The notes: generated from the letters alone by a model not told the origin. Shown: positions 8,225 to 16,266, counted from the stretch's first letter. The stretch: DNA of 17,886 nucleotides from JAFGMQ01 sp036733345 (GCA_036733345.1 DAINAR010000058.1:1-17886), one strand, 5' to 3'. Numbers and translations are program-made.

Positions 8225-9994
8225 TTAAAGCTCGTGCTGTCTTAGTGAATAAAGAGCTCCCTCAAGTCTTTCAATAAATGTGTCAATCTTTTCAGTCTCT
8301 TCATTACCTATCTCATTCTTTAGCCTTACTATTTCGGAAACAATTTCCAGGGATAGAATAGGCCCCAATTCAACACCTGATAACAGTAATTCTTTGCCTT
8401 CTCGATAATAAGCAACTATTGCCTTTAACAGTTTAAGCTGTTTCTCAGCGCTGCAATACATGTCTTTAGGATCAAAAGAGTTCTGCTGCAGGAACCCGTT
8501 TTTAATAAGTTCAGCGCAATAGAGTACGAACCTATGATGCGCGGGCAAGGCATCAGGCCCTACAAGCTTGACTATCTGTTGAAGCCTGTTGTCCTCTAAC
8601 AGAACATTCATAGCCTCGTTTCTAAGCGACAGCCATTCACTGTCCAGCTCACTCCACCATTCCTTGATATCATCAAGGTATTCGGTATAACTCTCTATCC
8701 ATCCGATTGAAGGGTAATGGCGCGCATCTGCCAGCACCTTGTCAAGAGCCCAGAAGCACCTGACAAATCTTGTAGTATGCTGTGTAACAGGCTCAGAAAA
8801 ATCACCTCCCGGCGGCGACACAGCGCCAATAATGCTTATACTGCCTTCCTCGCCGGAAAGTGTCTCAACAAGGCCGGCCCTCTCATAAAATGAAGCAAGT
8901 CGTGTTGCAAGATAAGGCGGAAAGCCCTCCTCAGCAGGCATATCACCCAATCTGCTTGCAAGCTCACGCAGCGCCTCAGCCCATCGTGAGGTTGAATCAG
9001 ACATAACAGCTACACTGTACCCCATATCTCTGTAATATTCTGCAATGGTAACTCCTGTATATATACTGACTTCCCTGGCAGGAACCGGCATATTTGAAGT
9101 ATTTGCAATCATTACCGTTCTTTCAATCAATGGCCTTTCCGTTCTGGGATCAATAAGTTTAGGAAAATCATTCAAGACCTCCGTCATTTCGTTTCCCCTC
9201 TCGCCACACCCGATATATACTATAATCTCCGCATTGCTCCACTTTGCAAGAGCATGCTGGGTCATAGTCTTACCGGTTCCGAAACCACCAGGAATTGCAG
9301 CTGTCCCGCCCTTGGCAATAGGGAAAAAAGTATCTATTATCCTCTGGCCGGTAATAAGAGGGGTTTGCGGCTTTATTTTGTCCCTGAAAGGACGTGGTTT
9401 TCTTACCGGCCAATATCCTGCGAGTTTCCCTTCATAAGTACCATTTTCCTGAACAATTGAATAAATATTTTCTTCTATGGTGTATTCACCAGGATCTGCT
9501 ATGAATTGAACACTTCCTGAAACTCCTTTCGGCAGGATTATCTTGTGAAGGATTAAATCCGTTTCCTGAACCTCTCCTATCAAAGCCCCCTCTTTTAAGA
9601 TATCTCCTTTTTTTACAACAGGCCGAAAACCCCATTTCTTTTCAGCATTGAGAGGGGCGATCTTTATGCCTTTTTCAATATAGCTGCCACAGGCATCCGC
9701 ATATCCAACCAGGGATCTCTGTATACCGTCATAAATGCTTGTAAGTAATCCCGGCCCCAATAATACTGACAGTGGCCTTCCGTAGGACACAACATCATCC
9801 CCAGGCATTAATCCGGTATTGTCTTCATAAACCTGAATTACAGCATAATCCTCTTCAAGCCTTATTACTTCACCAATAAGTCTGTGAGGCCCGACCTCAG
9901 CAATATCAAACATGCTGATTCCCTTTAGTCCTTTCGCCTTAACAATAGGACCATTTACACCAACGATCTTTCCGCTTATGAATGTATCTTTCAC
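8225..9994 (-). CDS. atpA: A/V-type ATPase subunit A (catalytic)
   Basis: This 589-residue subunit hydrolyses or synthesises ATP in the cytoplasmic head. The N-terminal barrel (1-75) is followed by the insertion (bulge) domain at about 110-190 that distinguishes A/V-type catalytic subunits from F1 beta. The P-loop GGFGTGKT is at 236-243 and GERGNE, with the catalytic Glu, is at 264-269. Further on are SDSTSRWAEALRE and the C-terminal-domain motif SPPGGDFSEPVTQHT. All catalytic residues I can check are present. Translation starts at GTG with AGGGG in front. Length is normal for the bacterial/archaeal form. It is separated by 94 bases from E upstream. Confidence 0.97.
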   Translation of the reverse strand: MKDTFISGKIVGVNGPIVKAKGLKGISMFDIAEVGPHRLIGEVIRLEEDYAVIQVYEDNTGLMPGDDVVSYGRPLSVLLGPGLLTSIYDGIQRSLVGYADACGSYIEKGIKIAPLNAEKKWGFRPVVKKGDILKEGALIGEVQETDLILHKIILPKGVSGSVQFIADPGEYTIEENIYSIVQENGTYEGKLAGYWPVRKPRPFRDKIKPQTPLITGQRIIDTFFPIAKGGTAAIPGGFGTGKTMTQHALAKWSNAEIIVYIGCGERGNEMTEVLNDFPKLIDPRTERPLIERTVMIANTSNMPVPAREVSIYTGVTIAEYYRDMGYSVAVMSDSTSRWAEALRELASRLGDMPAEEGFPPYLATRLASFYERAGLVETLSGEEGSISIIGAVSPPGGDFSEPVTQHTTRFVRCFWALDKVLADARHYPSIGWIESYTEYLDDIKEWWSELDSEWLSLRNEAMNVLLEDNRLQQIVKLVGPDALPAHHRFVLYCAELIKNGFLQQNSFDPKDMYCSAEKQLKLLKAIVAYYREGKELLLSGVELGPILSLEIVSEIVRLKNEIGNEETEKIDTFIERLEGALYSLRQHEL

Positions 9995-10088
9995 CTTTGC
10001 CCCTTTGAGATTTCTAATGTCCTTTTAAATCCCGTCTTATGACAGGGTGGAAAGCCAACTCATTCAATTATCGAGTGTTATGGCAAAT

Positions 10089-10742
10089 CTAAATAATTTT
10101 CTTTTCAATGAGAATGGAGGCTACTTCCTTTCTTATCTGCTCATACTTCCTGAAGACAATTCTGTCGATCGTGCTGTTGTAATAAACACCTCTTGTTTTA
10201 TCAACTACGATTGCCCCCCCTTGCCTTACTTCATCATCGACAATTATATTAATGCCAGCGCTATTGCCTGTTTTCTCTGTAACGGCATCCTTTAATTTTT
10301 CAATCCCGGCATCCTTCTCTGATATGTGAACTGGAATTTCTACCTCTGTGGTTATGCCTTCTTCGTAAATCTTTAATAATGCTTCAGCAATCGCATCCAC
10401 TAAAAACAGCATATACTTTTCATTATTGCTTTCTCTTAGATCCCTGACAGCTTCTTCAGTTATAGCCGCGATATAATCTTCAATATTACCCAGTTTAAGT
10501 TTATTTTTTTCAATCAACGCCCTATTCTTGATCTTTGAAATCTCCCGGTCAATTTTATTATTTGTTTCGTCTTCAATTTGCTTTTTCAATCCCTCAATAT
10601 CCGCCTCATTATTGTCTTTTAGTCTTTTTATCTCTTCTTCTGCCTTTTCCCGAATAGCACGAATTTCGCGGTCAGAATTCTCTTTAATTGCCTTTACAAG
10701 GCCTTTTTCATCTTTGTTTGGATCTGCTGTATATTTTTCCAT
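10089..10742 (-). CDS. atpE: A/V-type ATPase subunit E (peripheral stalk)
   Basis: The 217-residue protein pairs with subunit H to form the stator that links the head to subunit I. Residues 1-95 are a highly charged helix with frequent Glu, Lys and Arg heptads (REIRAIREKAEEEIKRLK and following). A globular C-terminal domain follows with DDEVRQGGAIVVDKTRGVYY and DRIVFRKYEQIRKEV, which is typical of the family. The start at 10742 is preferred to one nine codons upstream because GGAAGGGTG precedes it. The gap from subunit F is 140 bases and contains an imperfect direct repeat. Confidence 0.9.
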   Translation of the reverse strand: MEKYTADPNKDEKGLVKAIKENSDREIRAIREKAEEEIKRLKDNNEADIEGLKKQIEDETNNKIDREISKIKNRALIEKNKLKLGNIEDYIAAITEEAVRDLRESNNEKYMLFLVDAIAEALLKIYEEGITTEVEIPVHISEKDAGIEKLKDAVTEKTGNSAGINIIVDDEVRQGGAIVVDKTRGVYYNSTIDRIVFRKYEQIRKEVASILIEKKII

Positions 10743-10801
10743 TAAATAACACCCTTCCGCTCGAAACATTTTATTAGGAAATTTGAAAAGACCTATTGCC
10801 T

Positions 10802-10859
10802 GACTAAGTACTGTAAACAGCCAGGGGATGAATCTAAATGACTAAACCTTTAAACAGCC
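10802..10859. repeat. Imperfect direct repeat between the F and E genes
   Basis: The segments 10802-10822 and 10840-10859 share gactaa at one end and taaacagcc at the other, separated by slightly different middles. The two copies are about 38 bases apart. It could be a small duplication or a pair of binding sites. The remainder of the 140-base gap shows no gene. Confidence 0.4.
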
Positions 10860-10882
10860 GATTGTCCCTTACAATACTTTAA

Positions 10883-11188
10883 TTATAAAGCAATTCCCAA
10901 AGCTTCGGTTATATAGTCAAGTATTGATTTTCCAAACCCTCTTGGATCCTCAATGCCTGGTATTTCAATGATCACCGATTTTGGAGAATTTAAATTAATA
11001 TCGGAGATTATTCCAGGGATCTCCTCGGCCAGATATCTTGTAATGACTATTACACCGGCATCAGGCCTGTGCAGAACTTCGTCAAGGACTTTTTTTACAT
11101 TTTCCCTGTCTGCAACTATTCCTTCCACTCCTGCAAGACGGAGGGACGTAACAGTATGAATATCTCCAATCGAAAATATCCGTTCCAT
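10883..11188 (-). CDS. atpF: A/V-type ATPase subunit F (central stalk)
   Basis: This 101-residue subunit binds the D shaft and modulates activity. It has the expected alternating fold: IFSIGDIHTVTSLRLAGVEG at the N-terminus, DAGVIVITRYLAEEI in the middle, and an IIEIPGI strand before a C-terminal helix. Length is normal. Its ATG is five bases after the stop of subunit K, so the two are tightly linked. Confidence 0.93.
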   Translation of the reverse strand: MERIFSIGDIHTVTSLRLAGVEGIVADRENVKKVLDEVLHRPDAGVIVITRYLAEEIPGIISDINLNSPKSVIIEIPGIEDPRGFGKSILDYITEALGIAL

Positions 11189-11193
11189 AAGGG

Positions 11194-11562
11194 CTACACT
11201 CTGGTTAACATCATAATCGCAATTATCAAACCATAAATTGCAATTCCTTCCGCCATCCCCAGAAAGATAAGTGCCCTTCCACCAAGCTCCGGTTTTTCAC
11301 TCATTGCTCCGAGAGCTGCGGATCCGATCTTTGCAAGTGCAAAACCGCTGGCCAGGCAGGATAGACCAACTGCACCAGCTGCTGCAAAGCAGATAAGCGC
11401 CTTATCGAAACCGCCAAACGCCGCGCCGGCACTAGTCTCTTCCTGAACCTTTATTGTTGGCTGCTGTGTATCTTCTGCTCGCACGTCAGCATGTGAAAGG
11501 AAAAATAATGCAACCGCACCGATAACAAACAACATTCCGGCAGATGTAATCCTTTTGATCAT
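11194..11562 (-). CDS. atpK: A/V-type ATPase subunit K (proteolipid, rotor ring)
   Basis: The 122-residue proteolipid forms the ion-carrying membrane ring. Residues 1-30 look like a cleavable signal peptide ending in ADVRA/ED. After a short polar segment come two membrane helices (about 54-85 and 95-119) joined by the polar loop MSEKPELGG. The ion-carrying carboxylate is Glu105 in GMAEGIAIYG. It is a single-hairpin version, not the duplicated four-helix form. I see no Gln in helix 1 at the place used by sodium-type rings, so proton use is somewhat more likely; this is inference. GGAGGATT precedes the ATG. Confidence 0.92.
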   Translation of the reverse strand: MIKRITSAGMLFVIGAVALFFLSHADVRAEDTQQPTIKVQEETSAGAAFGGFDKALICFAAAGAVGLSCLASGFALAKIGSAALGAMSEKPELGGRALIFLGMAEGIAIYGLIIAIMMLTRV

Positions 11563-11588
11563 AATAATCCTCCAAGATTTACGTTATG

Positions 11589-13520
11589 TTATCTTAATGA
11601 AAACGGGGCAAACCCCATGCCATCACCTTTAAAAAACTTTCCAAAGATTTCATAGTATTCCAGCCTCATTGCCTGAATTCCGCATATCAGTCCTTCAAGC
11701 AAAATTATAGATAAATTGCCTATAACAATAATAGATAAAGCAGTTACTGATGTAAGGTCAGAGTTGACAAGCCCGGCAAGCGTGTAGACCGCTATACTGA
11801 GCCCTGCATGGCTGAGTGCGAAAGCACCAGCCCTTATGAATGAAATGGTGTTGCCGAGAAAGCTTGAAAGCATTTCAATTATCTCGACAAGTGTTTCTAT
11901 AAAATATTCAAATGCCCCGTGAGGGAAAGGATTTTTATTGCCTAGAAAAAAATAACCCAAGATATTTCTCATTGAAAAAATAAATATCGGGAAAAAGATA
12001 AAACCGATCATCTCAATTATTGATGGAACGGTTCCAATTTTAATATAGCGGACGAAAAAAAATACCGAACCGGCATAAATTGTCAAACCGGCCAGCCCCC
12101 GTGACCCAAAAAAGGCATCGTCATAGTTTTTTATAAGCAATCCATTAATAATATTTAAAATGATCCCGGCCGTATTGAAAACTGCTCCCATCATTATAAC
12201 AGCGAAAAACAGATTCATTATGTCTTCCATAGGATGAAACCACAGTGCGGGTATCAGGTGCTCATTGCTGAAAAAGCTTCCGTAAAAAAAGCCGAATATT
12301 ATGGCGGAACAGCCGCATGAGAATAGAATTATACCTGCATTTGATAAGAAGTTCTCTCCTTTCTCCTTGACGCCGGAAAAAAACCGCATAAAAAGCCCGG
12401 CAATGGCAAGCACAAGGCCCTGTCCGACATCGCCAAACATTACACCAAACATAAGAACATAAGTAATAGCGGCTATAGGCGTCGGATCAATCTCTGCATT
12501 TCCAGGCATACCTGCGTTTTTTACGATAAGTTCAAACGGCTTGAATATACGACTGTTTTTAAGTATTACCGGTGCATCTTTTTCTCTTTTTGTTGAAATA
12601 ATCAAAAGGAAACTCTCACCGCATACCTTGTGCAAAATATCAACAAGTCTTTTGTTATTCCTTGTGTCGATCCAGCCGCTGATAAAAACAGTTTCTCGAG
12701 AAAAGAGAAACATTTCCTCAGCCCGGATTGTGGCCTCAAACTCCCTATATGCCTTATAAAGCTCCTTGATCTTTATTTCCCATTGAAGTTTTCTGCTATT
12801 GATAAAATCTTCTATCCGCTTCAGCCTCCCCTTTAAAATCCGAACCTCTGTCATCAGGTGATCAATGGGCAACCTACTGAGTTCAGTTGAAACCAGTTTT
12901 TCTGTTTCATCCTCAAAACCATACTTTTTTAAATATTCAATTTTTTCTTCTTTTGTTTCGGGAAGCGTAATACCAAAAACATGTCTCCCTGACTGCTTTA
13001 TAAATGAAGTATCATCAACATGTGAAATGTCTTCATTTTCATCAACATCTATGGAGCCAAAAACATAATCACATAACTTCATTCCTTTAAGCATTTCTGC
13101 ATCAATGCCAATTGATCGAAGTTCTTCCTGGCTGGCGATCTGTTCTAAAATCAGGTCGATCTTACGTGAAATCCTGGTATTCAACCTCTGGAATTGTTCT
13201 GCTTTTTTTACTATAGACTTTATAAAGGGTTCATCCTTATCAATATCTCTACTGTATGTTATCCGGGAAACAGGAGCATCAAAAGAATCTTTCTCAATAT
13301 CAAGCACTGAGAACAGCGATTCAATCGAATTGATCATTCCCCTGGCTCTTCTTTCCTCCTCCTTCAATTCCTTATTCATTTCAAGGTCTGAGGAAACGCC
13401 CTCAAAACTGGCGTTTGACAGATGAATCAACTCCGCCTTACCCAGTTCATAAATAAGTTCGTCACCCAGGCTCTTTTGTACTCCTATGGTAACTTTTCTT
13501 ATTTCAGCCTTGGAAAACAT
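11589..13520 (-). CDS. atpI: A/V-type ATPase subunit I (membrane stator, a-subunit homologue)
   Basis: This 643-residue subunit carries the ion half-channels. The N-terminal half (1-335) is soluble, charged and partly coiled-coil and docks the peripheral stalks. The C-terminal half has about seven membrane helices starting near residue 345 (ITYVLMFGVMFGDVGQG). The essential Arg is present: the motif NTISFIRAGAFALSHAGLS places it at residue 563, matching the conserved Arg that faces the proteolipid Glu. The C-terminus YYEIFGKFFKGDGMGFAPF is also typical. Its ATG directly follows the TGA stop of the preceding subunit C gene, with GAGGG inside that gene, so coupling is likely. Confidence 0.94.
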   Translation of the reverse strand: MFSKAEIRKVTIGVQKSLGDELIYELGKAELIHLSNASFEGVSSDLEMNKELKEEERRARGMINSIESLFSVLDIEKDSFDAPVSRITYSRDIDKDEPFIKSIVKKAEQFQRLNTRISRKIDLILEQIASQEELRSIGIDAEMLKGMKLCDYVFGSIDVDENEDISHVDDTSFIKQSGRHVFGITLPETKEEKIEYLKKYGFEDETEKLVSTELSRLPIDHLMTEVRILKGRLKRIEDFINSRKLQWEIKIKELYKAYREFEATIRAEEMFLFSRETVFISGWIDTRNNKRLVDILHKVCGESFLLIISTKREKDAPVILKNSRIFKPFELIVKNAGMPGNAEIDPTPIAAITYVLMFGVMFGDVGQGLVLAIAGLFMRFFSGVKEKGENFLSNAGIILFSCGCSAIIFGFFYGSFFSNEHLIPALWFHPMEDIMNLFFAVIMMGAVFNTAGIILNIINGLLIKNYDDAFFGSRGLAGLTIYAGSVFFFVRYIKIGTVPSIIEMIGFIFFPIFIFSMRNILGYFFLGNKNPFPHGAFEYFIETLVEIIEMLSSFLGNTISFIRAGAFALSHAGLSIAVYTLAGLVNSDLTSVTALSIIVIGNLSIILLEGLICGIQAMRLEYYEIFGKFFKGDGMGFAPFSLR

Positions 13521-14510
13521 TCAGCCCTCACAATTAATTTTATTATAGAGCATATCCGGGGAAACATTAAATCTAAAGCCTTCAATTATCTTGAAGAGGT
13601 TTTGTATTTGATAATAAAGCAGCCATAGATAAGAAATTACACAATGTATTGAATGAAAATCTCTTGAAAAGGTCCTCCAAACATACGACCTGAAATACTT
13701 CTCCAATTCAAATTCTATATCCGTTGTTTCAGGAACGATACCTGTTGATTCTTTTTTTCCGAGCCTTTCATCAATTTCTTTTTGAAGCTGTCTTATAATC
13801 TCAGCAATCTTTCTGTCTTTCCAGGGGAAATCTTCGATCACGCGATAAAGTGATAGAATAAAGATAGAAATCTTATCTTCATCCCATGAGTAGCTCTCTT
13901 TAAGGCGCCTTGCCCAGACGATCGCAAGCAAAACAACCCTTCTGAGCATAATATCATCAAAAATCTGTCTTTGTTCTAATGAGATTTTTTTGGAAAATTC
14001 AAAGAAATTCAATGTGGAATAGAAATCGATTCTGCTTTCTATGGTTTCGTATTTTTCGTAAAAACCGTTTGAAAACACATTTCCTAGATATGTATTTTCG
14101 AGTAAAGTCTTGTATTCACTGACTGATATATTATCTTTTAAAAGATCTCTATCAAATTCATTATAGGGAGAGATATCATTCCATTGTTCTATAAGGACCT
14201 TTCTACCAAAGGACTTCGCGAGCAGCAATTTGAAATTGCTAACCTCAAAAAACCTCAAAAAGGACCTGAAAAGATCCGTGTAATATTCACTTGCTCTAAC
14301 AAAATGTATCACCTTGTCTATTTGACTGCGAAATACAATCTCTCTGACTCTTGTCAGATCTTTTGCATCCGTCTCAGTCACAAGGCCGGGAAATGCAAGA
14401 TTTGCCTTTTTAGCATTGATTATTTCAATATAATCATTACGCTTTAAAAGCTTACTTCGCAAGGCATGTATTTTTGCATGGAGGTAAGGATTATCCGCAT
14501 AATAAGTCAT
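13521..14510 (-). CDS. atpC: A/V-type ATPase subunit C (AC39/d-type adaptor)
   Basis: The 329-residue protein sits on the K ring as the socket for the D/F shaft. It is divergent but recognisable: the start has YLHAKIHALRSKLL, and the C-terminal region has IEFELEKYFRSYVWRTF, then a segment near AVISYLWLL-type helix and KIIEGFRFNVSPDMLYNKI, the family's closing motif. Length is close to the usual 330-360. It lies directly after H and before I, a position different from the archaeal order I know, where C comes between E and F. The ribosome site is weak. Confidence 0.85.
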   Translation of the reverse strand: MTYYADNPYLHAKIHALRSKLLKRNDYIEIINAKKANLAFPGLVTETDAKDLTRVREIVFRSQIDKVIHFVRASEYYTDLFRSFLRFFEVSNFKLLLAKSFGRKVLIEQWNDISPYNEFDRDLLKDNISVSEYKTLLENTYLGNVFSNGFYEKYETIESRIDFYSTLNFFEFSKKISLEQRQIFDDIMLRRVVLLAIVWARRLKESYSWDEDKISIFILSLYRVIEDFPWKDRKIAEIIRQLQKEIDERLGKKESTGIVPETTDIEFELEKYFRSYVWRTFSRDFHSIHCVISYLWLLYYQIQNLFKIIEGFRFNVSPDMLYNKINCEG

Positions 14511-14526
14511 TAGTCAGCTCTGAATT

Positions 14527-14835
14527 TTAGGATGCTAAAATAATCGAAACTATCTTTTTCTTCACCGCTTCATTCAATTCTTTATCCTGTATCAACCTGC
14601 CTTTTTGCTTTTTTATTTCATCCAGTTCAATTCTGGCAATTTCTTTTGCTTCATCTACTGCTGTCTTGAATTTCTCCTTGCTCATTTTTAAAAATTCGTT
14701 CCTTGCCTCAATTTTTTTATTTTCAAGCTCATTTGTTAACCTATCAATTTCTTCAGTGCATGCCAGCCTTGCGTTTTCTATATCATTTGAAAATTTTTGC
14801 TCAGCCTCCATTATCCTTTTTATAACATCACCCAT
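14527..14835 (-). CDS. atpH: A/V-type ATPase subunit H/G (peripheral stalk coiled coil)
   Basis: The first gene of the cluster encodes 102 residues that are almost entirely one charged helix, with heptads of Ala, Leu and Ile among Glu, Lys and Arg (IKRIMEAEQKF, EIDRLTNELENKK and following). That matches the H or G subunit, which pairs with E in the stator. AGGGTGA lies before the ATG. Identification rests on size, composition and position rather than on a strong motif. Confidence 0.85.
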   Translation of the reverse strand: MGDVIKRIMEAEQKFSNDIENARLACTEEIDRLTNELENKKIEARNEFLKMSKEKFKTAVDEAKEIARIELDEIKKQKGRLIQDKELNEAVKKKIVSIILAS

Positions 14836-14907
14836 AACCAGTCACCCTGATAAATTTGGTTAAAAAGAAATTAAAATAAAAAAGTGGTATTACAAGCCAA
14901 GTGTCAG

Positions 14908-14970
14908 AATAACTATCAGCAGCTCAAAACTATTGTCTTAAAACCCTGTTAAGTTTTACTGATAGTTATT
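14908..14970. promoter_or_regulatory. Perfect 12-bp inverted repeat around the ATPase promoter
   Basis: The arms aataactatcag (14908-14919) and ctgatagttatt (14959-14970) are exact complements whose starts are 51 bases apart, close to five helical turns. A second complementary pair, aaaact (14926-14931) and agtttt (14952-14957), lies inside. The right arm overlaps the -10 box and the predicted start site of the ATPase promoter. This could be an operator bound at two half-sites or, if transcription starts further upstream, a leader hairpin. Confidence 0.45.
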
Positions 14971-14996
14971 ATATATTATCTTTAAAAATTTTACAA
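14968..14996 (-). promoter_or_regulatory. Probable sigma70 promoter of the ATPase cluster
   Basis: On the minus strand TTGTAA (14996-14991) and a perfect TATAAT (14973-14968) are 17 bases apart. Transcription should start near 14961, giving a leader of about 125 bases before subunit H. Confidence 0.6.
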
Positions 14997-15270
14997 CGTC
15001 GCAAGTCTTTAAAACATCTTCTGTCAGGTAATATAATTCGCCTAAAAACGCAACTTCTCCCGGAGTATATATGTTCCAATAAACGAGTTTGCAAACTATA
15101 GCATTAACTAAAATGATTTGCCAGCAGAAAATTCACGCCACCTTAAAATCAGGTAATTAAAGAATACTTTTTATTATCATATGATTTAAATATTCAATAT
15201 TCAATAGTAGTTACATTAGCAATTAGCTGCAAAAAAAATTACAGGTATTTTTGTTTACATTGACATTACG

Positions 15271-15295
15271 AAAAAAGGCTTCCCGCAAAGGAGCC
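15271..15295 (-). terminator. Intrinsic terminator of the candidate small RNA
   Basis: On the minus strand GGCTCC (15295-15290), a short loop and GGGAAGCC (15284-15277) form a stem with one bulged A, followed directly by six T (15276-15271). Its 5' arm shares two bases with the closing stem of the small RNA. Confidence 0.6.
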
Positions 15296-15452
15296 AGGAA
15301 AAGGCCAATAATCTTCCTGAGTCTTAAATAGTTTCCACCAGTAAATTAGTTCCCGAAACTCAATTTACATCTGGAAAATTTTATTTTGCCGTTTCGCTTG
15401 ATGGCTTTTAAGATTTCATCAATATTAGATCACTGCGAGGATATTTCCTGGA
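15271..15452 (-). ncRNA. Candidate structured small RNA, about 182 nt
   Basis: No protein is encoded, but a complete transcription unit can be read on the minus strand. A perfect TATAAT (15463-15458) predicts a start near 15452. The 5' end CCAGGAAA (15451-15444) pairs exactly with TTTCCTGG (15301-15294) near the 3' end. Inside are one hairpin of six pairs (15417-15422 with 15398-15403) and a longer one. The longer hairpin joins 15372-15377 with 15332-15337, 15362-15368 with 15341-15347, and 15357-15360 with 15348-15351. The 3' end is an intrinsic terminator. Size, closing stem and isolation recall 6S RNA, and CCTCGCAGTG in the 5' single-stranded part faintly resembles 6S sequences, but I cannot establish that identity. 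The -35 box is poor. Confidence 0.5.
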
Positions 15453-15539
15453 TTCTTATTATAGTGTTTCATTAAACTTAGCTACCATTTTTTAAAATTG
15501 CCCTTTTTTTAGTTTTTTAGTAAAAGTATAAATAAAGTC

Positions 15540-15780
15540 CTACCATATGAGTCAGGGAGGTGATACCCATTTAAGGAATCCGCAATATATGCCGGCCTTA
15601 AGACGGAGCTAAAAAAGTCGGATGTAAAGGTGGTCTAAGAATCAGAATTGACAGAAATCAAGGTAGATGAGTAAGTTGACAAGGTGATCGTCTATTAGCT
15701 TTATTAACATAACCAGCACGAAAACTTCGCTGATCCTTTTGTCATTATTAGAAAAGACAACAAGGCCTCATTTATATTAA
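15540..15780 (+). other. Non-coding stretch with possible remnants of a decayed gene
   Basis: A near-perfect ribosome site, GGGAGGTGAT (15555-15564), is followed by no usable start codon. Downstream, fragments read like protein in one frame, including ELKKSDVKVV and ESELTEIKVDE, but are broken by stop codons. This might be a decayed small gene; it could also be chance. No family is recognisable. Confidence 0.2.
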
Positions 15781-15788
15781 ATTCCAAT

Positions 15789-15851
15789 TCAAACACTGAC
15801 ATTTTATGAATCATAAAGTTAGGAGCTCAGATACAAATTGGCAGTGTTTGA
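15789..15851. repeat. Nested inverted repeat upstream of the zinc-ribbon protein gene
   Basis: The perfect 10-base arms tcaaacactg (15789-15798) and cagtgtttga (15842-15851) enclose a second palindrome, tttatga/tcataaa (15803-15809 and 15811-15817). The outer element ends 46 bases before the start codon at 15898, so a regulatory role for that gene is plausible but unproven. Confidence 0.45.
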
Positions 15852-15897
15852 TTTACTGACCATTTTCCTTAACATTTACAGCGAAGGAGATTGAACA

Positions 15898-16266
15898 ATG
15901 AGCCATTTTTTGAACTACATTACCCTGATGGTCGCCATGCTGTTATCTTATGGAATATGTCTATTTATATCAGTAAAATACAATACAGACAAATGGTCGA
16001 AAATCTTAGTAACTTTAATTGTTTTTTTGTTTGCTCCAATTAACATGATTTCTGTTTATTATGGGCATTCCATATTATCTTCTGCCTGTTTTGGTCTACA
16101 GGCAGGAGTTACTGGATTACTTGGATGGATAAAGCCAAAGAGGAAAAAAGCTTTTGCTACATACAAATGCCTATCCTGTGGTGCTGATATAAGTATTAAT
16201 TCCTTTCGCTGCCCTAAATGCAGGTGGTCTATAGTTTATAATTTACCGCGCAAACCGTTCGCTTAA
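15898..16266 (+). CDS. Small membrane protein with C-terminal zinc ribbon
   Basis: This 122-residue protein has two clear hydrophobic spans (about 7-25 and 36-56) and a third, weaker one (about 59-78). A basic stretch (KPKRKKA) follows. The cytoplasmic tail has four cysteines as CLSC (91, 94) and CPKC (105, 108), a zinc-ribbon pattern. The ATG has AAGGAG eight bases upstream, so expression is likely. I do not recognise the family. Zinc ribbons of this kind often mediate protein or nucleic-acid contacts, but nothing nearby indicates a partner. It is a single gene flanked by long non-coding stretches. Confidence 0.7.
   Translation: MSHFLNYITLMVAMLLSYGICLFISVKYNTDKWSKILVTLIVFLFAPINMISVYYGHSILSSACFGLQAGVTGLLGWIKPKRKKAFATYKCLSCGADISINSFRCPKCRWSIVYNLPRKPFA

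Noticed and set aside
9045..9437. Plus-strand open frame of 130 codons opposite subunit A
   Set aside because: It is antisense to an intact, motif-complete ATPase gene and is explained by codon bias on the opposite strand.
15271..15452. Firm 6S RNA identification
   Set aside because: Size and closing stem fit, but the internal folding I can draw is branched and not a clear rod with a central bubble; a covariance-model search is needed before using the name.
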